From assembly GCF_002119665.1 (NCBI RefSeq), contig NZ_CP021111.1:868001-932000 (forward strand): DNA of 64,000 nucleotides, in the 5' to 3' direction. Of this stretch, positions 18,168 through 30,020 are shown in pieces (the stretch's first letter is position 1; the number at the start of each line of letters is the position of its first letter). The DNA comes from Bordetella genomosp. 13 (lineage in GTDB: Bacteria; Pseudomonadota; Gammaproteobacteria; Burkholderiales; Burkholderiaceae_B). Position numbers and translations under genes: made by a program. A model generated the notes under the pieces. It searched no databases. It worked only from the letters and a program-made list of their open reading frames with translations, and was not told the DNA's origin.

Positions 18168-19268
18168 ATGTCCGCACCTCTGCAACGCACCCCGCTCTAC
18201 GACGAACACCTCGCCGCCGGCGCCCGCATGGTCGATTTCGGCGGCTGGGAAATGCCGCTGTCGTACGGCTCGCAGATCGAAGAGCACCACGCCGTGCGCC
18301 GCGCCGCCGGCATGTTCGACGTCTCGCACATGCTGAACGTGGACGTCGCCGGTCCCGACGCGCGCGCCTTCCTGCAGCGCCTGGTCGCCAACGACGTGGC
18401 CAAGCTGACCGTGCCGGGCAAGGCGCTGTACAGCTGCATGCTGAACCCGCAGGGCGGCGTCATCGATGACCTCATCGTCTATTTCTTCGCCGCCGACAAA
18501 TGGCGCGTCGTGGTCAACGCCGGCACCGCCGACAAGGACGTCGCGTGGATGCGTCGCGTTGCCACGTCGGGCAGGTTCGACGTGACCATCGCGCCGCGCC
18601 GCGACCTGGCCATGGTGGCGGTGCAGGGCCCCGAGGCACGAGCCAAGGTATGGGCCGCGCGCCCCGACTGGCGCGCCTCCTCCGAACCGCTGGGCCCGTT
18701 CTCCGCGGCCCTGCCGGGCGACGACACGCTGGTGGCCCGCACGGGCTACACCGGCGAAGACGGCTTCGAGATCGTGTTGCCGGCCGCCGAAGTGGTCGCG
18801 CTGTGGCGCAACCTGGCCGCGCAGGGCGTGCGGCCCTGCGGCCTGGGCGCGCGCGACACGCTGCGCCTGGAGGCCGGCATGAACCTGTATGGCCAGGACA
18901 TGGACGAGCTGATCCAGCCCGACCAGGCTGGCCTGTCGTGGACCGTGTCGCTGAAAGATCCGGCGCGCCGCTTCATCGGCCGCGATGCCCTGGAACAGCA
19001 CGCCACGCCGGCCGCCTTCCTGGGCCTGAAGCTGCAGGAACGCGGCGTGATGCGTGCCCACATGACCGTGCGCACCGCGCAGGGCGACGGAGAAATCACC
19101 AGCGGCACCATGTCGCCCACGCTGGGCGTTTCCGTGGGCTTCGCACGCCTGCCCGCCGGCGTGCAGCCGGGCGACCAGGCGCAGGTCGACATCCGCGGCA
19201 AATGGGTGCCCGCTCTGGTCTGCAAGCTGCCCTTCGTGCGTCACGGCAAAGCCGTCGAACACTCGTAA
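18168..19268 (+). CDS. gcvT: Glycine cleavage system T protein (aminomethyltransferase)
   Basis: The 366-residue T protein transfers the methylene group from the aminomethyl-lipoyl H protein to tetrahydrofolate, releasing ammonia. Folate and lipoyl contacts are in [12 protein letters not shown] near the N terminus, [11 protein letters not shown], and [13 protein letters not shown]; the family C-terminal domain ends with [18 protein letters not shown]. The frame is open for 183 bases before ATG 18168, but that stretch is riboswitch sequence and GGAG precedes the ATG. It is the first gene of gcvTHP and is controlled by the upstream glycine riboswitch. Confidence 0.96.
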   Translation: MSAPLQRTPLYDEHLAAGARMVDFGGWEMPLSYGSQIEEHHAVRRAAGMFDVSHMLNVDVAGPDARAFLQRLVANDVAKLTVPGKALYSCMLNPQGGVIDDLIVYFFAADKWRVVVNAGTADKDVAWMRRVATSGRFDVTIAPRRDLAMVAVQGPEARAKVWAARPDWRASSEPLGPFSAALPGDDTLVARTGYTGEDGFEIVLPAAEVVALWRNLAAQGVRPCGLGARDTLRLEAGMNLYGQDMDELIQPDQAGLSWTVSLKDPARRFIGRDALEQHATPAAFLGLKLQERGVMRAHMTVRTAQGDGEITSGTMSPTLGVSVGFARLPAGVQPGDQAQVDIRGKWVPALVCKLPFVRHGKAVEHS

Positions 19269-19346
19269 ACTCGTGCTTCCGGCCCGCCGGGGCCGGAAGG
19301 CGCGCAATCCCTTTCCCGTATCGCAGCACCCAGCCCAGGAGTTTCC

Positions 19347-19721
19347 ATGAGTCTGCCCACCGATCGCAAGTACACCGCGTCCCATGAATGGGTCAAAGCC
19401 GAAGGCGACGTGTTCGTCGTCGGCATCACCGACAACGCCCAGGACCAGCTCGGCGACCTGGTCTTCGTCGGCGAAGTGGAAGTCGGCGCCAAGCTCAAGG
19501 CCGGCGACAAGGCCGGCGTGGTCGAGTCCGTCAAGGCCGCTTCCGACATCTACACGCCGGTGTCCGGCGAGATCGTCGCGTTCAACGACGAGCTGGACGC
19601 CAATCCCGCGCTGATCAACGAGTCCGCCTATTCGGCCTGGATCTTCAAGGTCAAGCCGGACAACGCCACAGACCTCGACGGCCTGCTGGACGCCGCCGGC
19701 TACGAGGCCTCCAACGGCTGA
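19347..19721 (+). CDS. gcvH: Glycine cleavage system H protein
   Basis: The 124-residue lipoyl carrier shuttles the aminomethyl group between P, T and L proteins. The lipoylated residue is Lys63 in [14 protein letters not shown]. The N-terminal [13 protein letters not shown] is typical. AGGAG precedes ATG 19347. It lies 78 bases after gcvT and 86 before gcvP. The L protein (dihydrolipoamide dehydrogenase) is not encoded here and is usually shared with other complexes. Confidence 0.97.
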   Translation: MSLPTDRKYTASHEWVKAEGDVFVVGITDNAQDQLGDLVFVGEVEVGAKLKAGDKAGVVESVKAASDIYTPVSGEIVAFNDELDANPALINESAYSAWIFKVKPDNATDLDGLLDAAGYEASNG

Positions 19722-19807
19722 GTCCGCGGCCGCGCGGGCGTCATGCCGCGCGGCCCGTCTTCGGCACGCCGCAGCCGCGGCGGGCCATCGTTCTTCGAGA
19801 TTGCTTC

Positions 19808-22684
<2,877 letters not shown>

Positions 22685-22724
22685 AATGACGCGGACCGCC
22701 CCGTGGGGCGGCCCGTGTCCGGCA

Positions 22725-22761
22725 ACGCGGGGCCGGCTCGACGCCGGCCCCGCGTTTTTTT
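22725..22761 (+). terminator. Strong intrinsic terminator after gcvP
   Basis: A perfect 13-bp stem (ACGCGGGGCCGGC at 22725-22737 with its complement at 22743-22755), a TCGAC loop and a run of seven T form a textbook terminator 40 bases after the gcvP stop. The stop codon of the convergent DUF945 gene lies in the T run. Confidence 0.95.
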
Positions 22762-24730
22762 ACTTGCTCTTGCGCGCGGTGTTCAGCGTCTCGGCGAACT
22801 GAGGCACGGTGTCGAAGAACGTCTGCACGAAGGCTTCCACGCCGTCGCGGCCGATGCCGCCGTAGGCGTTGATATCCATCTCCAGCGTGGGCCTGTTGTC
22901 CTCGTCGATGTAGGCGCGGGCCCAGCGGTTGCCGCGGTTCCAGTCGTTGATGAGCTTCAGCGGCTCGGGCTTGATCGGCTCGTACACGGCGCGCAGCATC
23001 GCGTTCTCGCAGCCGTCGTCCACGTCGCAGCTGGTGAAGAACACGTTGATGCCCGTGGCGCCGCTGTCGGCCGGCTTGACCTCCATTTCGGGCTCGCCGT
23101 ATTCGTCGGTGCGGGCCTCGTACTCGTAGCCCGCGGCGGTGATCAGGTCGCCGATGGTGTCGTTGGTCAGCATGTGCAGCGTCGAGCTGTCGGCGCCGCC
23201 GCTCTCGCCCGAGGCGGATTCAGGCATGCCGAGGTCGGCGTCGTCGCCGTCCATGCCTTCGGGGCCGGCGATGCTGGACAGCAGGCTGTCCACCGGGATC
23301 TCCTGGCCGTTCAGCGTGGCCTTGGCGCCGTCGTACACCAGGTCGATGCGCATGTTGTCGCCATCGCTGCGCACGATGCCCATCATCTCGGCCATGCCCG
23401 TGGAGGTCTGGATCTCGTCGGCCGCGCGCGTGGCGGCCTCGTCGGGCGCGACGCCCTGGGTGGCCACCAGCACGCGCGCCAGCAGGTCCTGCGCCATCGG
23501 CTTGGAGACCACCACGTGGGCCTGCATCGACTTGATGGCCTGGCGCACCAGTTCTTGCACCGGCGCGTCGGCGTCCTTGGGCGGCTGCAGCGCCAGCGTG
23601 TAGGTCAGGCGGCTTTCGCCCTTGTCGGTCTTCCACAGCACGGGGTCCACCGTCAGCGTGGGGCCGGCGACCAGCAGGTCGCGCACGTCGGAAACCGAAC
23701 GCTTCATCAGCTCGGCAGCCGCGGCGTCGTCGGTCTCGCCTCCGGTCGACTGGGCCATCATCGCGTTGACCAGGTCGGTGTACGTGCGGGCCAGTTTTCG
23801 GGTCGCATTGCCTTCCAGGTTGGCGAGCTTGATCGTGATCTGTCCGTTGCCCATGTCGGTGGAGCCCACGCTGAGCTTGCCCACCGAGTAGACGGCCTCG
23901 CCGTTGATGGTGGTGTCGTTCTCGCCGATCTTCAGGGTGTAGGCCAGGTCGTCCAGCGCTGCCGATACCTGGTCGGCCGGGCCCTGGATGTCGAGGCGCT
24001 TGACCTTCATCGACGTGTCGCCCACGGACACGCCGAACTTGCCCAGTCGCGTGTCGACGTGCATGTCCACGCCGTTGATGGCGATCTTGTTCAGTTCTTC
24101 GTCGGTGGGGTTCTCGATGCTGAGCGAGTCGATGCGCATCGTGCCCTTGATGCCTTCCTCGGCGCGCCGGTACTCGCCTTCCATGGCGGCCCCGCCGAAG
24201 ACCAGCGTCGTGCCCTGGTGCTCGACCCTGGCGGCCGCCAGGCCGCCGGTGCCGGTGCTGTCGCCGTTGTAGTGCACCACCGAGTCGCTCCACAGGGGCG
24301 CCTTGCCCTGCGTCGCGGCGAACAGCGGCTTGAGCGCCTCGGTCTGGACCAGTTCGGCATGGACGAAGGCCGCACGCGGCAGCAGGTCGCCGCGGGCCAG
24401 GGCGCCGCCGGGGAACGGGCCGTGCTGGATGAGGGTGTCGATCTCGACCATGCCGGGCTTCAGCACGATGGGGTCCTCGCCGGGCGCCGCCTGGGGCGCC
24501 TGCATGGTCAGCCCATAGCGGGCGCGCGTGGTGAAGAAGCCGCGGTCATAGCTGACCCGCTGCAGCTTGGCCTGATAGCCGGGCACGGCCTCGGCCAGCT
24601 TGGCGTTCAGTTCCTGGATCTGGGCCGCTTCTTCGGACTCGAGGCGCTTGCCGGTATACCAGGTGCCCCCCAGCCAGGCCCCCGCGGCCACAACAACCAC
24701 GCCGGCGATGATCGCCACACCTTTCTTCAT
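22760..24730 (-). CDS. DUF945 family protein with C-terminal YbjN-like domain
   Basis: The 656-residue protein has a single N-terminal membrane anchor (residues about 3-25, VAIIAGVVVVAAGAWLGG) and a long DUF945/YdgA-like periplasmic region. The conserved VSYDRGFFTTRARY lies near residue 60, GPFPGG near 105 and many beta repeats follow. After an acidic, low-complexity linker (about residues 490-520, DGDDADLGMPESASGESGG) comes a separate domain with LINDWNRGNRWARAYIDEDN and PTLEMDINAYGGIGRDGVE. That is characteristic of the YbjN sensory/chaperone-like fold. YdgA proteins normally end before such a domain, so this looks like a fusion. Function is unknown; an envelope role is inferred from the anchor. 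Confidence 0.8.
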   Translation of the reverse strand: MKKGVAIIAGVVVVAAGAWLGGTWYTGKRLESEEAAQIQELNAKLAEAVPGYQAKLQRVSYDRGFFTTRARYGLTMQAPQAAPGEDPIVLKPGMVEIDTLIQHGPFPGGALARGDLLPRAAFVHAELVQTEALKPLFAATQGKAPLWSDSVVHYNGDSTGTGGLAAARVEHQGTTLVFGGAAMEGEYRRAEEGIKGTMRIDSLSIENPTDEELNKIAINGVDMHVDTRLGKFGVSVGDTSMKVKRLDIQGPADQVSAALDDLAYTLKIGENDTTINGEAVYSVGKLSVGSTDMGNGQITIKLANLEGNATRKLARTYTDLVNAMMAQSTGGETDDAAAAELMKRSVSDVRDLLVAGPTLTVDPVLWKTDKGESRLTYTLALQPPKDADAPVQELVRQAIKSMQAHVVVSKPMAQDLLARVLVATQGVAPDEAATRAADEIQTSTGMAEMMGIVRSDGDNMRIDLVYDGAKATLNGQEIPVDSLLSSIAGPEGMDGDDADLGMPESASGESGGADSSTLHMLTNDTIGDLITAAGYEYEARTDEYGEPEMEVKPADSGATGINVFFTSCDVDDGCENAMLRAVYEPIKPEPLKLINDWNRGNRWARAYIDEDNRPTLEMDINAYGGIGRDGVEAFVQTFFDTVPQFAETLNTARKSK

Positions 24731-24900
24731 CGTTATATACGCTCAGTCGGTTTTGAATGAGGCGGCGCGCGGGTCCTCTCGTGGGCGCTCCGCTGGCGCT
24801 GCCGGGCGGCTTCAGCCCGCCGCGAGTATACCGGCGCGGTTCCACGCAAAAGCGTGCCCGCAGTTACCAGCATTGTCAAAATGCAAACGGCCGCGAGCGC

Positions 24901-26376
24901 CTACATGTCGTCCAGCGGATAGATGGGGCGGCGCACGTGCTGAAAGCGCAGCTGCCCGTAGTCCGAAGTGGTGACTCCCAGCCCGGTGCACGGGATGACC
25001 TCGGTGGCCATGTCCTCGAAGCCGGCTCGCCAATGCACCCGGCTTTTCAGCGCCACGTAGCGCTTCTGCGTCGGGTCGATGTCGGCCGACAGCAGGCAGT
25101 TGACGTCGAAGGGTTCCTGGTGGCGCGACACGATCACGATCTCGACGCGGCCGGTGTCCAGCACCACCGTCAGGCCGGTGTCGTTGCGCACGCCGCGATA
25201 CATGGGCCCGCGATTGAGGTACACGCCGTCGAAGACGAGCTTGACGCGGCCGGTCACCGTGAGCGGTGCGCTGTGTTCGCGCAGCGCGGGCATGGGCACT
25301 TTGCCGCCGAGCGGCAGCGTCACCGTATGCCCGACGCCTGCCTGCGCCGCCTGCTGTGCGGCCTGCGGATCGCAGATGGCGTAGAACGCGACGTCCTCCA
25401 GTTCCTGCCGCAGTATCTCGGCCAGCACCGTCGTGGTGTCCATCGTGCCGCCCGAGCCGGTGTTGTCGTAGTGGTCCAGCAGGATGACCGGGCCTTGCGT
25501 CAGCGACTTGGCGCGCGCGATGGCGGGTTCCAGCGGCTCCGGGTGGAACACCCACTGGTCGCGGTGCCGCCACGCGGCATCGAGCAGTTCATCGCGGCAT
25601 TGCTGCGCCTCGCGCAGATTGGCGTCGGTGCAGACCACGGCGGAGAGGCCGGCTTCGCGTATGTCGGCGTGAGGGAAGCCGGTGAACACCGAGGCGGCGA
25701 TGATGCCCTGCGCCTCGAGAGTCCTGCAGCGTTCCTGCAGCGACTTGTTGGGATCGGCATGCGTGCCCTGGCACATGATGTGTGGCAGCATGGGCTTGTT
25801 GCCCCAGGCCATCACCGGCCGGATCTCGCCGCGCAGCGTGCGAACGATGGCGTCGGCCGCGCGCACGCCCGATTCGCGGATGTCGACGTGCGGGTAGGTG
25901 TGGAAGCCGGTGATGACCGTGGCGTGGCGCACCATCTCGTCGTACACGTTGGCGTGCATGTCCAGCGTGACGCCCACGGGCGTGGAAGGATCGATCTCGC
26001 GCAGGCGCGCCAGCAGCGTGCCCTCGGCGTCTTCCACGCCCTCGGCCACCATGGCGCCGTGCAGGTCGAGCAGTATGGCGTCGAAGCCGCCTTTGCGGGC
26101 TTCATCGAGCATCAGGCCGCACAGCGTCTCGTAGGTGGCGCGGTCGGTGGGCGCGCTGGGCCAGGACTCGGCCGCCACGGGCACCACGATCTCGGCGCCT
26201 TCGCGGCGCGCCACCTCGATGTAGCCCCCCAGGCCGCTGTCGGTGCCTTCGTAGGCGCGGATGGCGCGCTCGCCGGACAGGATCTCGGGATTGCCCCGGA
26301 AGAACCGCGAAAGAGGCGTGGACACCGGCGAGAAGGTGTTCGTCTCGTGCTTGATCATTGCCAACAGCCAACGCAT
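24901..26376 (-). CDS. M81-family metallopeptidase (MlrC-like)
   Basis: The 491-residue protein matches the MlrC/M81 family of zinc peptidases, first known from microcystin-degrading bacteria. Conserved HETNTFSPV at residue 9, LLDLHGAMVAEG, VTLDMHANVYDEM, ITGFHTYPHVDI and LLDHYDNTGSGG mark it, and supply candidate metal ligands. AGGAGAG precedes ATG 26376. It lies 120 bases downstream of a dipeptide-type ABC transporter on the same strand, which suggests that it hydrolyses an imported peptide or amide. The natural substrate is unlikely to be microcystin itself. Confidence 0.87.
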   Translation of the reverse strand: MRWLLAMIKHETNTFSPVSTPLSRFFRGNPEILSGERAIRAYEGTDSGLGGYIEVARREGAEIVVPVAAESWPSAPTDRATYETLCGLMLDEARKGGFDAILLDLHGAMVAEGVEDAEGTLLARLREIDPSTPVGVTLDMHANVYDEMVRHATVITGFHTYPHVDIRESGVRAADAIVRTLRGEIRPVMAWGNKPMLPHIMCQGTHADPNKSLQERCRTLEAQGIIAASVFTGFPHADIREAGLSAVVCTDANLREAQQCRDELLDAAWRHRDQWVFHPEPLEPAIARAKSLTQGPVILLDHYDNTGSGGTMDTTTVLAEILRQELEDVAFYAICDPQAAQQAAQAGVGHTVTLPLGGKVPMPALREHSAPLTVTGRVKLVFDGVYLNRGPMYRGVRNDTGLTVVLDTGRVEIVIVSRHQEPFDVNCLLSADIDPTQKRYVALKSRVHWRAGFEDMATEVIPCTGLGVTTSDYGQLRFQHVRRPIYPLDDM

Positions 26377-26496
26377 CGTATCTCTCCTGAGCGATGTGGC
26401 GGACATGCGCCCGCCCTCGCGCGCCGCAAGCCGCAGCCGGCCTGCCGGTCGGGGCCGCGGGTACGCGGGCGTGCCGCGCATCCGCGGCACAAGCCA

Positions 26497-28176
26497 TTAT
26501 CCGGCGCGCGGCAGCGGCCGGAAATTGCGGAAATCCCAGCCGCGCCCCGGGGCCGCCTCTAGCAGGGCGCGCGTGTACTCGTGGCGGGGACGGGTCAGCA
26601 CGGTGCCGGCCGGGCCGGCCTCGACCACGCGCCCGCGCAGCATCACCGCGATGGAGTCGCAGATCTGCGCCGCCACGCGCAGATCGTGCGTGATGAACAA
26701 CACCGCGATGCCGGTGCGCTGGCGCACCGCTTGCAGCAAGTCCAGGACCTGGGCCTGCACCGACACGTCGAGCGCGGACACGGCCTCGTCGGCCACCAGC
26801 ACCTCGGGTTCCATCACCAGCGCCCGCGCGATGCACAGGCGCTGGCGCTGGCCGCCGGAGAACTGGTGGGGATAGCGGCGCAGGGCGTCCGGCCCCATGC
26901 CCACCACGCCCAGCATCTCGATGGCGCGCGCCTGCGCCTGGCCGCGGGGCACGCCGAAGTTCAGCAGGCCCTCGATCAGCGATTCGCCGACGATGCGCCG
27001 CGGGTTGAGCGAGCGATACGGGTCCTGGAACACGATCTGCACGCGTCTGCGCAGCGGCCTCAGCGCCGAACCGGACAGGCCCGCGATGTCGGTGCCAGTC
27101 ATCAGCATGGCGCCCGAGGTCGGTTCGATCAGCCGCACGATGCAGCGCGCCACGGTGGACTTGCCGGAACCCGACTCGCCCACCAGCCCCAGTATCTCGC
27201 CGCGGCGCAGCGTCAGGTCGACGTCGGTGGCGGCGGCCACGACGCGCGCGCCGCGCCATGGAAGGCGGCGCTCGGCATAGTTGCGGCCCAGTCCGCGCAC
27301 CTGCAGCACCGGGTCGCCCTGCGGCGCGGGCCGCTGCGCCGGCACCAGGCTGGGCACGGAAGACACCAGGCGACGCGTGTAGTGGTGCCGGGGGCGCGCC
27401 AGGATGTCGTCGCGCGTGCCCGTCTCGATCAGCTCGCCGCGATTCATCACGGCGATGCGGTCGGCGATCTCGGCCACCACGCCGAAGTCGTGCGTGATGA
27501 ACAGCACGGCCGTGCCGTGCCTGCGCTGCAGTTCGCCGATCAGCGCCAGGATCTGCCGCTGCGTGGTGACGTCCAGCGCCGTGGTGGGCTCGTCGGCGAT
27601 CAGCAGCGCGGGCTCGAGGATCAGCGCCATGGCGATCACGATGCGCTGGCGCTGTCCGCCGGACAACTGGTGCGGATAGGCGTCGTAGATGCGCTGCGCA
27701 TCCGACAGGTGCACGGACCGGAACATCTCGAGCACGCGCGCGCGCCGCTCGGCGCGCGGCATGCGGCGATGCAGGCGCAGCACCTCGTCCACCTGGCGGC
27801 CCACGCGATGCACGGGGTTCAGTGCGGTCATGGGTTCCTGGAACACCATGGCCATGCGCGTGGCGCGCAGTTCGCGCAGGCGCCGCGCGTTGGCCGCCAG
27901 CACGTCCTCGCCGTCCAGGCTTGCGCTGCCGCCGCTTGCGCGCAGCGCGCCTTGCGGCAGCAGGCCCATCACCGCAAGCGCCGTCACCGACTTGCCCGAA
28001 CCCGATTCGCCCACGACGCAGACGGTCTCGCCGGCGTGGACGTCCAGCCCGATGCCGCGCACCACGCGTTCACCGGTGGCCGAGACCTGCACCGTGAGGT
28101 CGCGCAGGGACAGCACGGGCGAGCGCTCGGCCTTGCCCGGTTGCGTGTCCGCATGCGTGCCGTTGCCGGGGCTCAT
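26497..28176 (-). CDS. Dipeptide/oligopeptide-type ABC transporter, fused dual ATP-binding protein
   Basis: Two ABC domains in one 559-residue chain replace the usual DppD and DppF pair. Domain 1 has [26 protein letters not shown] and [12 protein letters not shown]. Domain 2 has [25 protein letters not shown] and [11 protein letters not shown]. Each half ends with the oligopeptide-type C-terminal tail that follows the ABC domain ([17 protein letters not shown] and [16 protein letters not shown]). The start ATG 28176 overlaps the upstream permease stop in an ATGA. It powers the permease pair encoded just before it. Confidence 0.93.
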   Translation of the reverse strand: MSPGNGTHADTQPGKAERSPVLSLRDLTVQVSATGERVVRGIGLDVHAGETVCVVGESGSGKSVTALAVMGLLPQGALRASGGSASLDGEDVLAANARRLRELRATRMAMVFQEPMTALNPVHRVGRQVDEVLRLHRRMPRAERRARVLEMFRSVHLSDAQRIYDAYPHQLSGGQRQRIVIAMALILEPALLIADEPTTALDVTTQRQILALIGELQRRHGTAVLFITHDFGVVAEIADRIAVMNRGELIETGTRDDILARPRHHYTRRLVSSVPSLVPAQRPAPQGDPVLQVRGLGRNYAERRLPWRGARVVAAATDVDLTLRRGEILGLVGESGSGKSTVARCIVRLIEPTSGAMLMTGTDIAGLSGSALRPLRRRVQIVFQDPYRSLNPRRIVGESLIEGLLNFGVPRGQAQARAIEMLGVVGMGPDALRRYPHQFSGGQRQRLCIARALVMEPEVLVADEAVSALDVSVQAQVLDLLQAVRQRTGIAVLFITHDLRVAAQICDSIAVMLRGRVVEAGPAGTVLTRPRHEYTRALLEAAPGRGWDFRNFRPLPRAG

Positions 28177-29066
28177 GTCCGTCGCTCCGTGCGCGGATCG
28201 AGCGCGTCGCGCAGCGCGTCGCCCAGGATGTTGACGCTGAGCACCGTCAGCGACAGGAACAGGCCGGGAAAGAGGATGAGCCCGGGCAGGATGCGGAAGA
28301 ACACGCGCCCCTCGGACATGATGTTGCCCCACGATGGAATCTCGGGCGGTATTCCCGCGCCCAGGAAACTGAGGATGGCCTCGGTCAGCATGGCCGAGGC
28401 GAACACGTAGGTGGCCTGTACCGTCAGCGGCGCCAGCGTGGCCGGCAGCAGATGGCGCCACGCCAGCAGCGGCAGCGGCGTGCCCAGCGCCAGCGCGGCC
28501 TCGACATAGGGTTCCGTACGCACGCTGAGGATCTGCCCTCGCACCAGGCGCACCACGCGCGGAATCTCCGGCAGCGTAATGGCCACCATCACGGTGGTCA
28601 GGCTGGCGCCGGACACAGATACCAGCGCGATGGCCAGCAGGATGCCCGGAATCGCCATCAGCGCGTCCATGGTGCGCATGATCAGGCCGTCCAGCCAGTG
28701 GAACCAGCCGGCCAGCAGGCCCAGCACCAGGCCCGCGGCCACGCTGGCCAGCGACGCGCCCAGTCCCGCCACCAGCGACACGCGCGCGCCGTATGCCACG
28801 CGCGACCACAGGTCGCGGCCGAAGGCGTCCGTGCCCAGCAGGAAATCGCCGAACGGCGGCTTCAGCCGCGAGCCGGGCGCGATGGCCGTGGGATCCACGG
28901 TGCCCAGCCAGGGGGCCGCCAGCGCCATCACGATCATCGACGCCAGCACCACCACCGCCAGCATGGCCGGCGCGCCGCGCAGTTCGCGGTGCACCCGCGC
29001 CCAGGCGCCCGCTGCGGACGGACCGGCGGCCAACGGCATGGGAGACACGGTATCGCGCAGCGGCAT
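28173..29066 (-). CDS. ABC transporter permease (DppC/OppC-like)
   Basis: The inner-membrane permease, about 297 residues, has the N-terminal OppC_N region (LRGAPAMLAVVVLASMIVM) and the FLLGTDAFGRDLWSRVAYGAR motif typical of the C subunit. The EAA loop is YVEAALALGTPLPLLAWRHL. Five to six membrane spans are visible. The start is uncertain: ATG 29066 lies four bases past the upstream permease stop and was preferred over an upstream in-frame ATG at 29120, which would overlap that gene by 50 bases. The stop overlaps the ATPase start. Confidence 0.9.
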   Translation of the reverse strand: MPLRDTVSPMPLAAGPSAAGAWARVHRELRGAPAMLAVVVLASMIVMALAAPWLGTVDPTAIAPGSRLKPPFGDFLLGTDAFGRDLWSRVAYGARVSLVAGLGASLASVAAGLVLGLLAGWFHWLDGLIMRTMDALMAIPGILLAIALVSVSGASLTTVMVAITLPEIPRVVRLVRGQILSVRTEPYVEAALALGTPLPLLAWRHLLPATLAPLTVQATYVFASAMLTEAILSFLGAGIPPEIPSWGNIMSEGRVFFRILPGLILFPGLFLSLTVLSVNILGDALRDALDPRTERRT

Positions 29067-29070
29067 CGCG

Positions 29071-30012
29071 TCAGTACCGGATGCGCGGGTCGAAGGCCGC
29101 GTAGGCGCAATCGACCGCAAGGTTGACCAGCACGTACACCGCCGCGAAGAACAGCGTCAGCCCCTGGATGACGGGGTAATCGCGCGCCAGCACCGCCTCG
29201 ACGACCAGCCGGCCCAGCCCCGGAATGTTGAAGACCGATTCGGTGACGACCACGCCGCTGATCAGCATCGCGATGCCCAGTCCCACCACGGTGGCGATGG
29301 GCACCGCCGCATTGCGCAGCGCATGGCCCAGCAGCACGCCGGTCTCGCCGCGGCCCTTGGCGCGTGCGGTGCGGATGAAGTCCTCGCCCATGACCTCGAT
29401 GACGCTGGTGCGCGTGATGCGCGCGATCAGCGCCACATAGACGGTGGACAGCGCCAGCGCGGGCAGCACCAGCCGGTGCAGCCAGGACCGGAGCCCGCCG
29501 GACATGGGCGCGTAGCCCTGTACGTTGAACCAGTCCAGCTCGATGGCAAACAGCCAGATCAGCGCATACCCGGTGACGAACACGGGCACCGAGAAGCCGA
29601 GCACCGAGAAGCCCATGACGGCGCGGTCCAGCAGCCTGCCCTGCCGCCATGCGGCCAGCACGCCCAGCGGTATCGCGACCGCCAGCGTGAATGCCAGCGT
29701 CAGCGCGCCCAGGCTCAGTGTGGGTTCGAGCCGCCGGGCGATCAGCTGCGCCACGGGCACGCCCGACATCAGCGAGGTGCCCACGTCGCCGCGCAGCAGC
29801 CCGCCGCCCCAGATGAAGAACTGCTGGAACAGGGGGCGGTCCAGCCCCATGGCCTGGCGGATCTGCGCGACGCGCTCGGGCGTGGCGGCATCGCCGGCCA
29901 TGACGATGGCGGGATCGCCAGGGCTGAGCCGCAGGATGGCGAACACGAGCACCGCCACCATCGCCAGCACGGGGACGGTGGCCAGCAGCCTTCGCAGGAT
30001 GAAGGACAGCAT
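29071..30012 (-). CDS. ABC transporter permease (DppB/OppB-like)
   Basis: The 313-residue inner-membrane protein begins MLSFILRRLLATVPVLAMVA, the conserved DppB/OppB opening. It contains LRLSPGDPAIVM, the pairing region LDRPLFQQFFIW and the EAA loop DFIRTARAKGRGETGVLLGH. It ends YAAFDPRIRY, typical of the B subunit. Six membrane spans are likely. The start lies eight bases after the binding-protein stop, so it is part of the same reverse operon. No clear ribosome site precedes it, consistent with coupling. Confidence 0.92.
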   Translation of the reverse strand: MLSFILRRLLATVPVLAMVAVLVFAILRLSPGDPAIVMAGDAATPERVAQIRQAMGLDRPLFQQFFIWGGGLLRGDVGTSLMSGVPVAQLIARRLEPTLSLGALTLAFTLAVAIPLGVLAAWRQGRLLDRAVMGFSVLGFSVPVFVTGYALIWLFAIELDWFNVQGYAPMSGGLRSWLHRLVLPALALSTVYVALIARITRTSVIEVMGEDFIRTARAKGRGETGVLLGHALRNAAVPIATVVGLGIAMLISGVVVTESVFNIPGLGRLVVEAVLARDYPVIQGLTLFFAAVYVLVNLAVDCAYAAFDPRIRY

Positions 30013-30020
30013 GGTACGGC

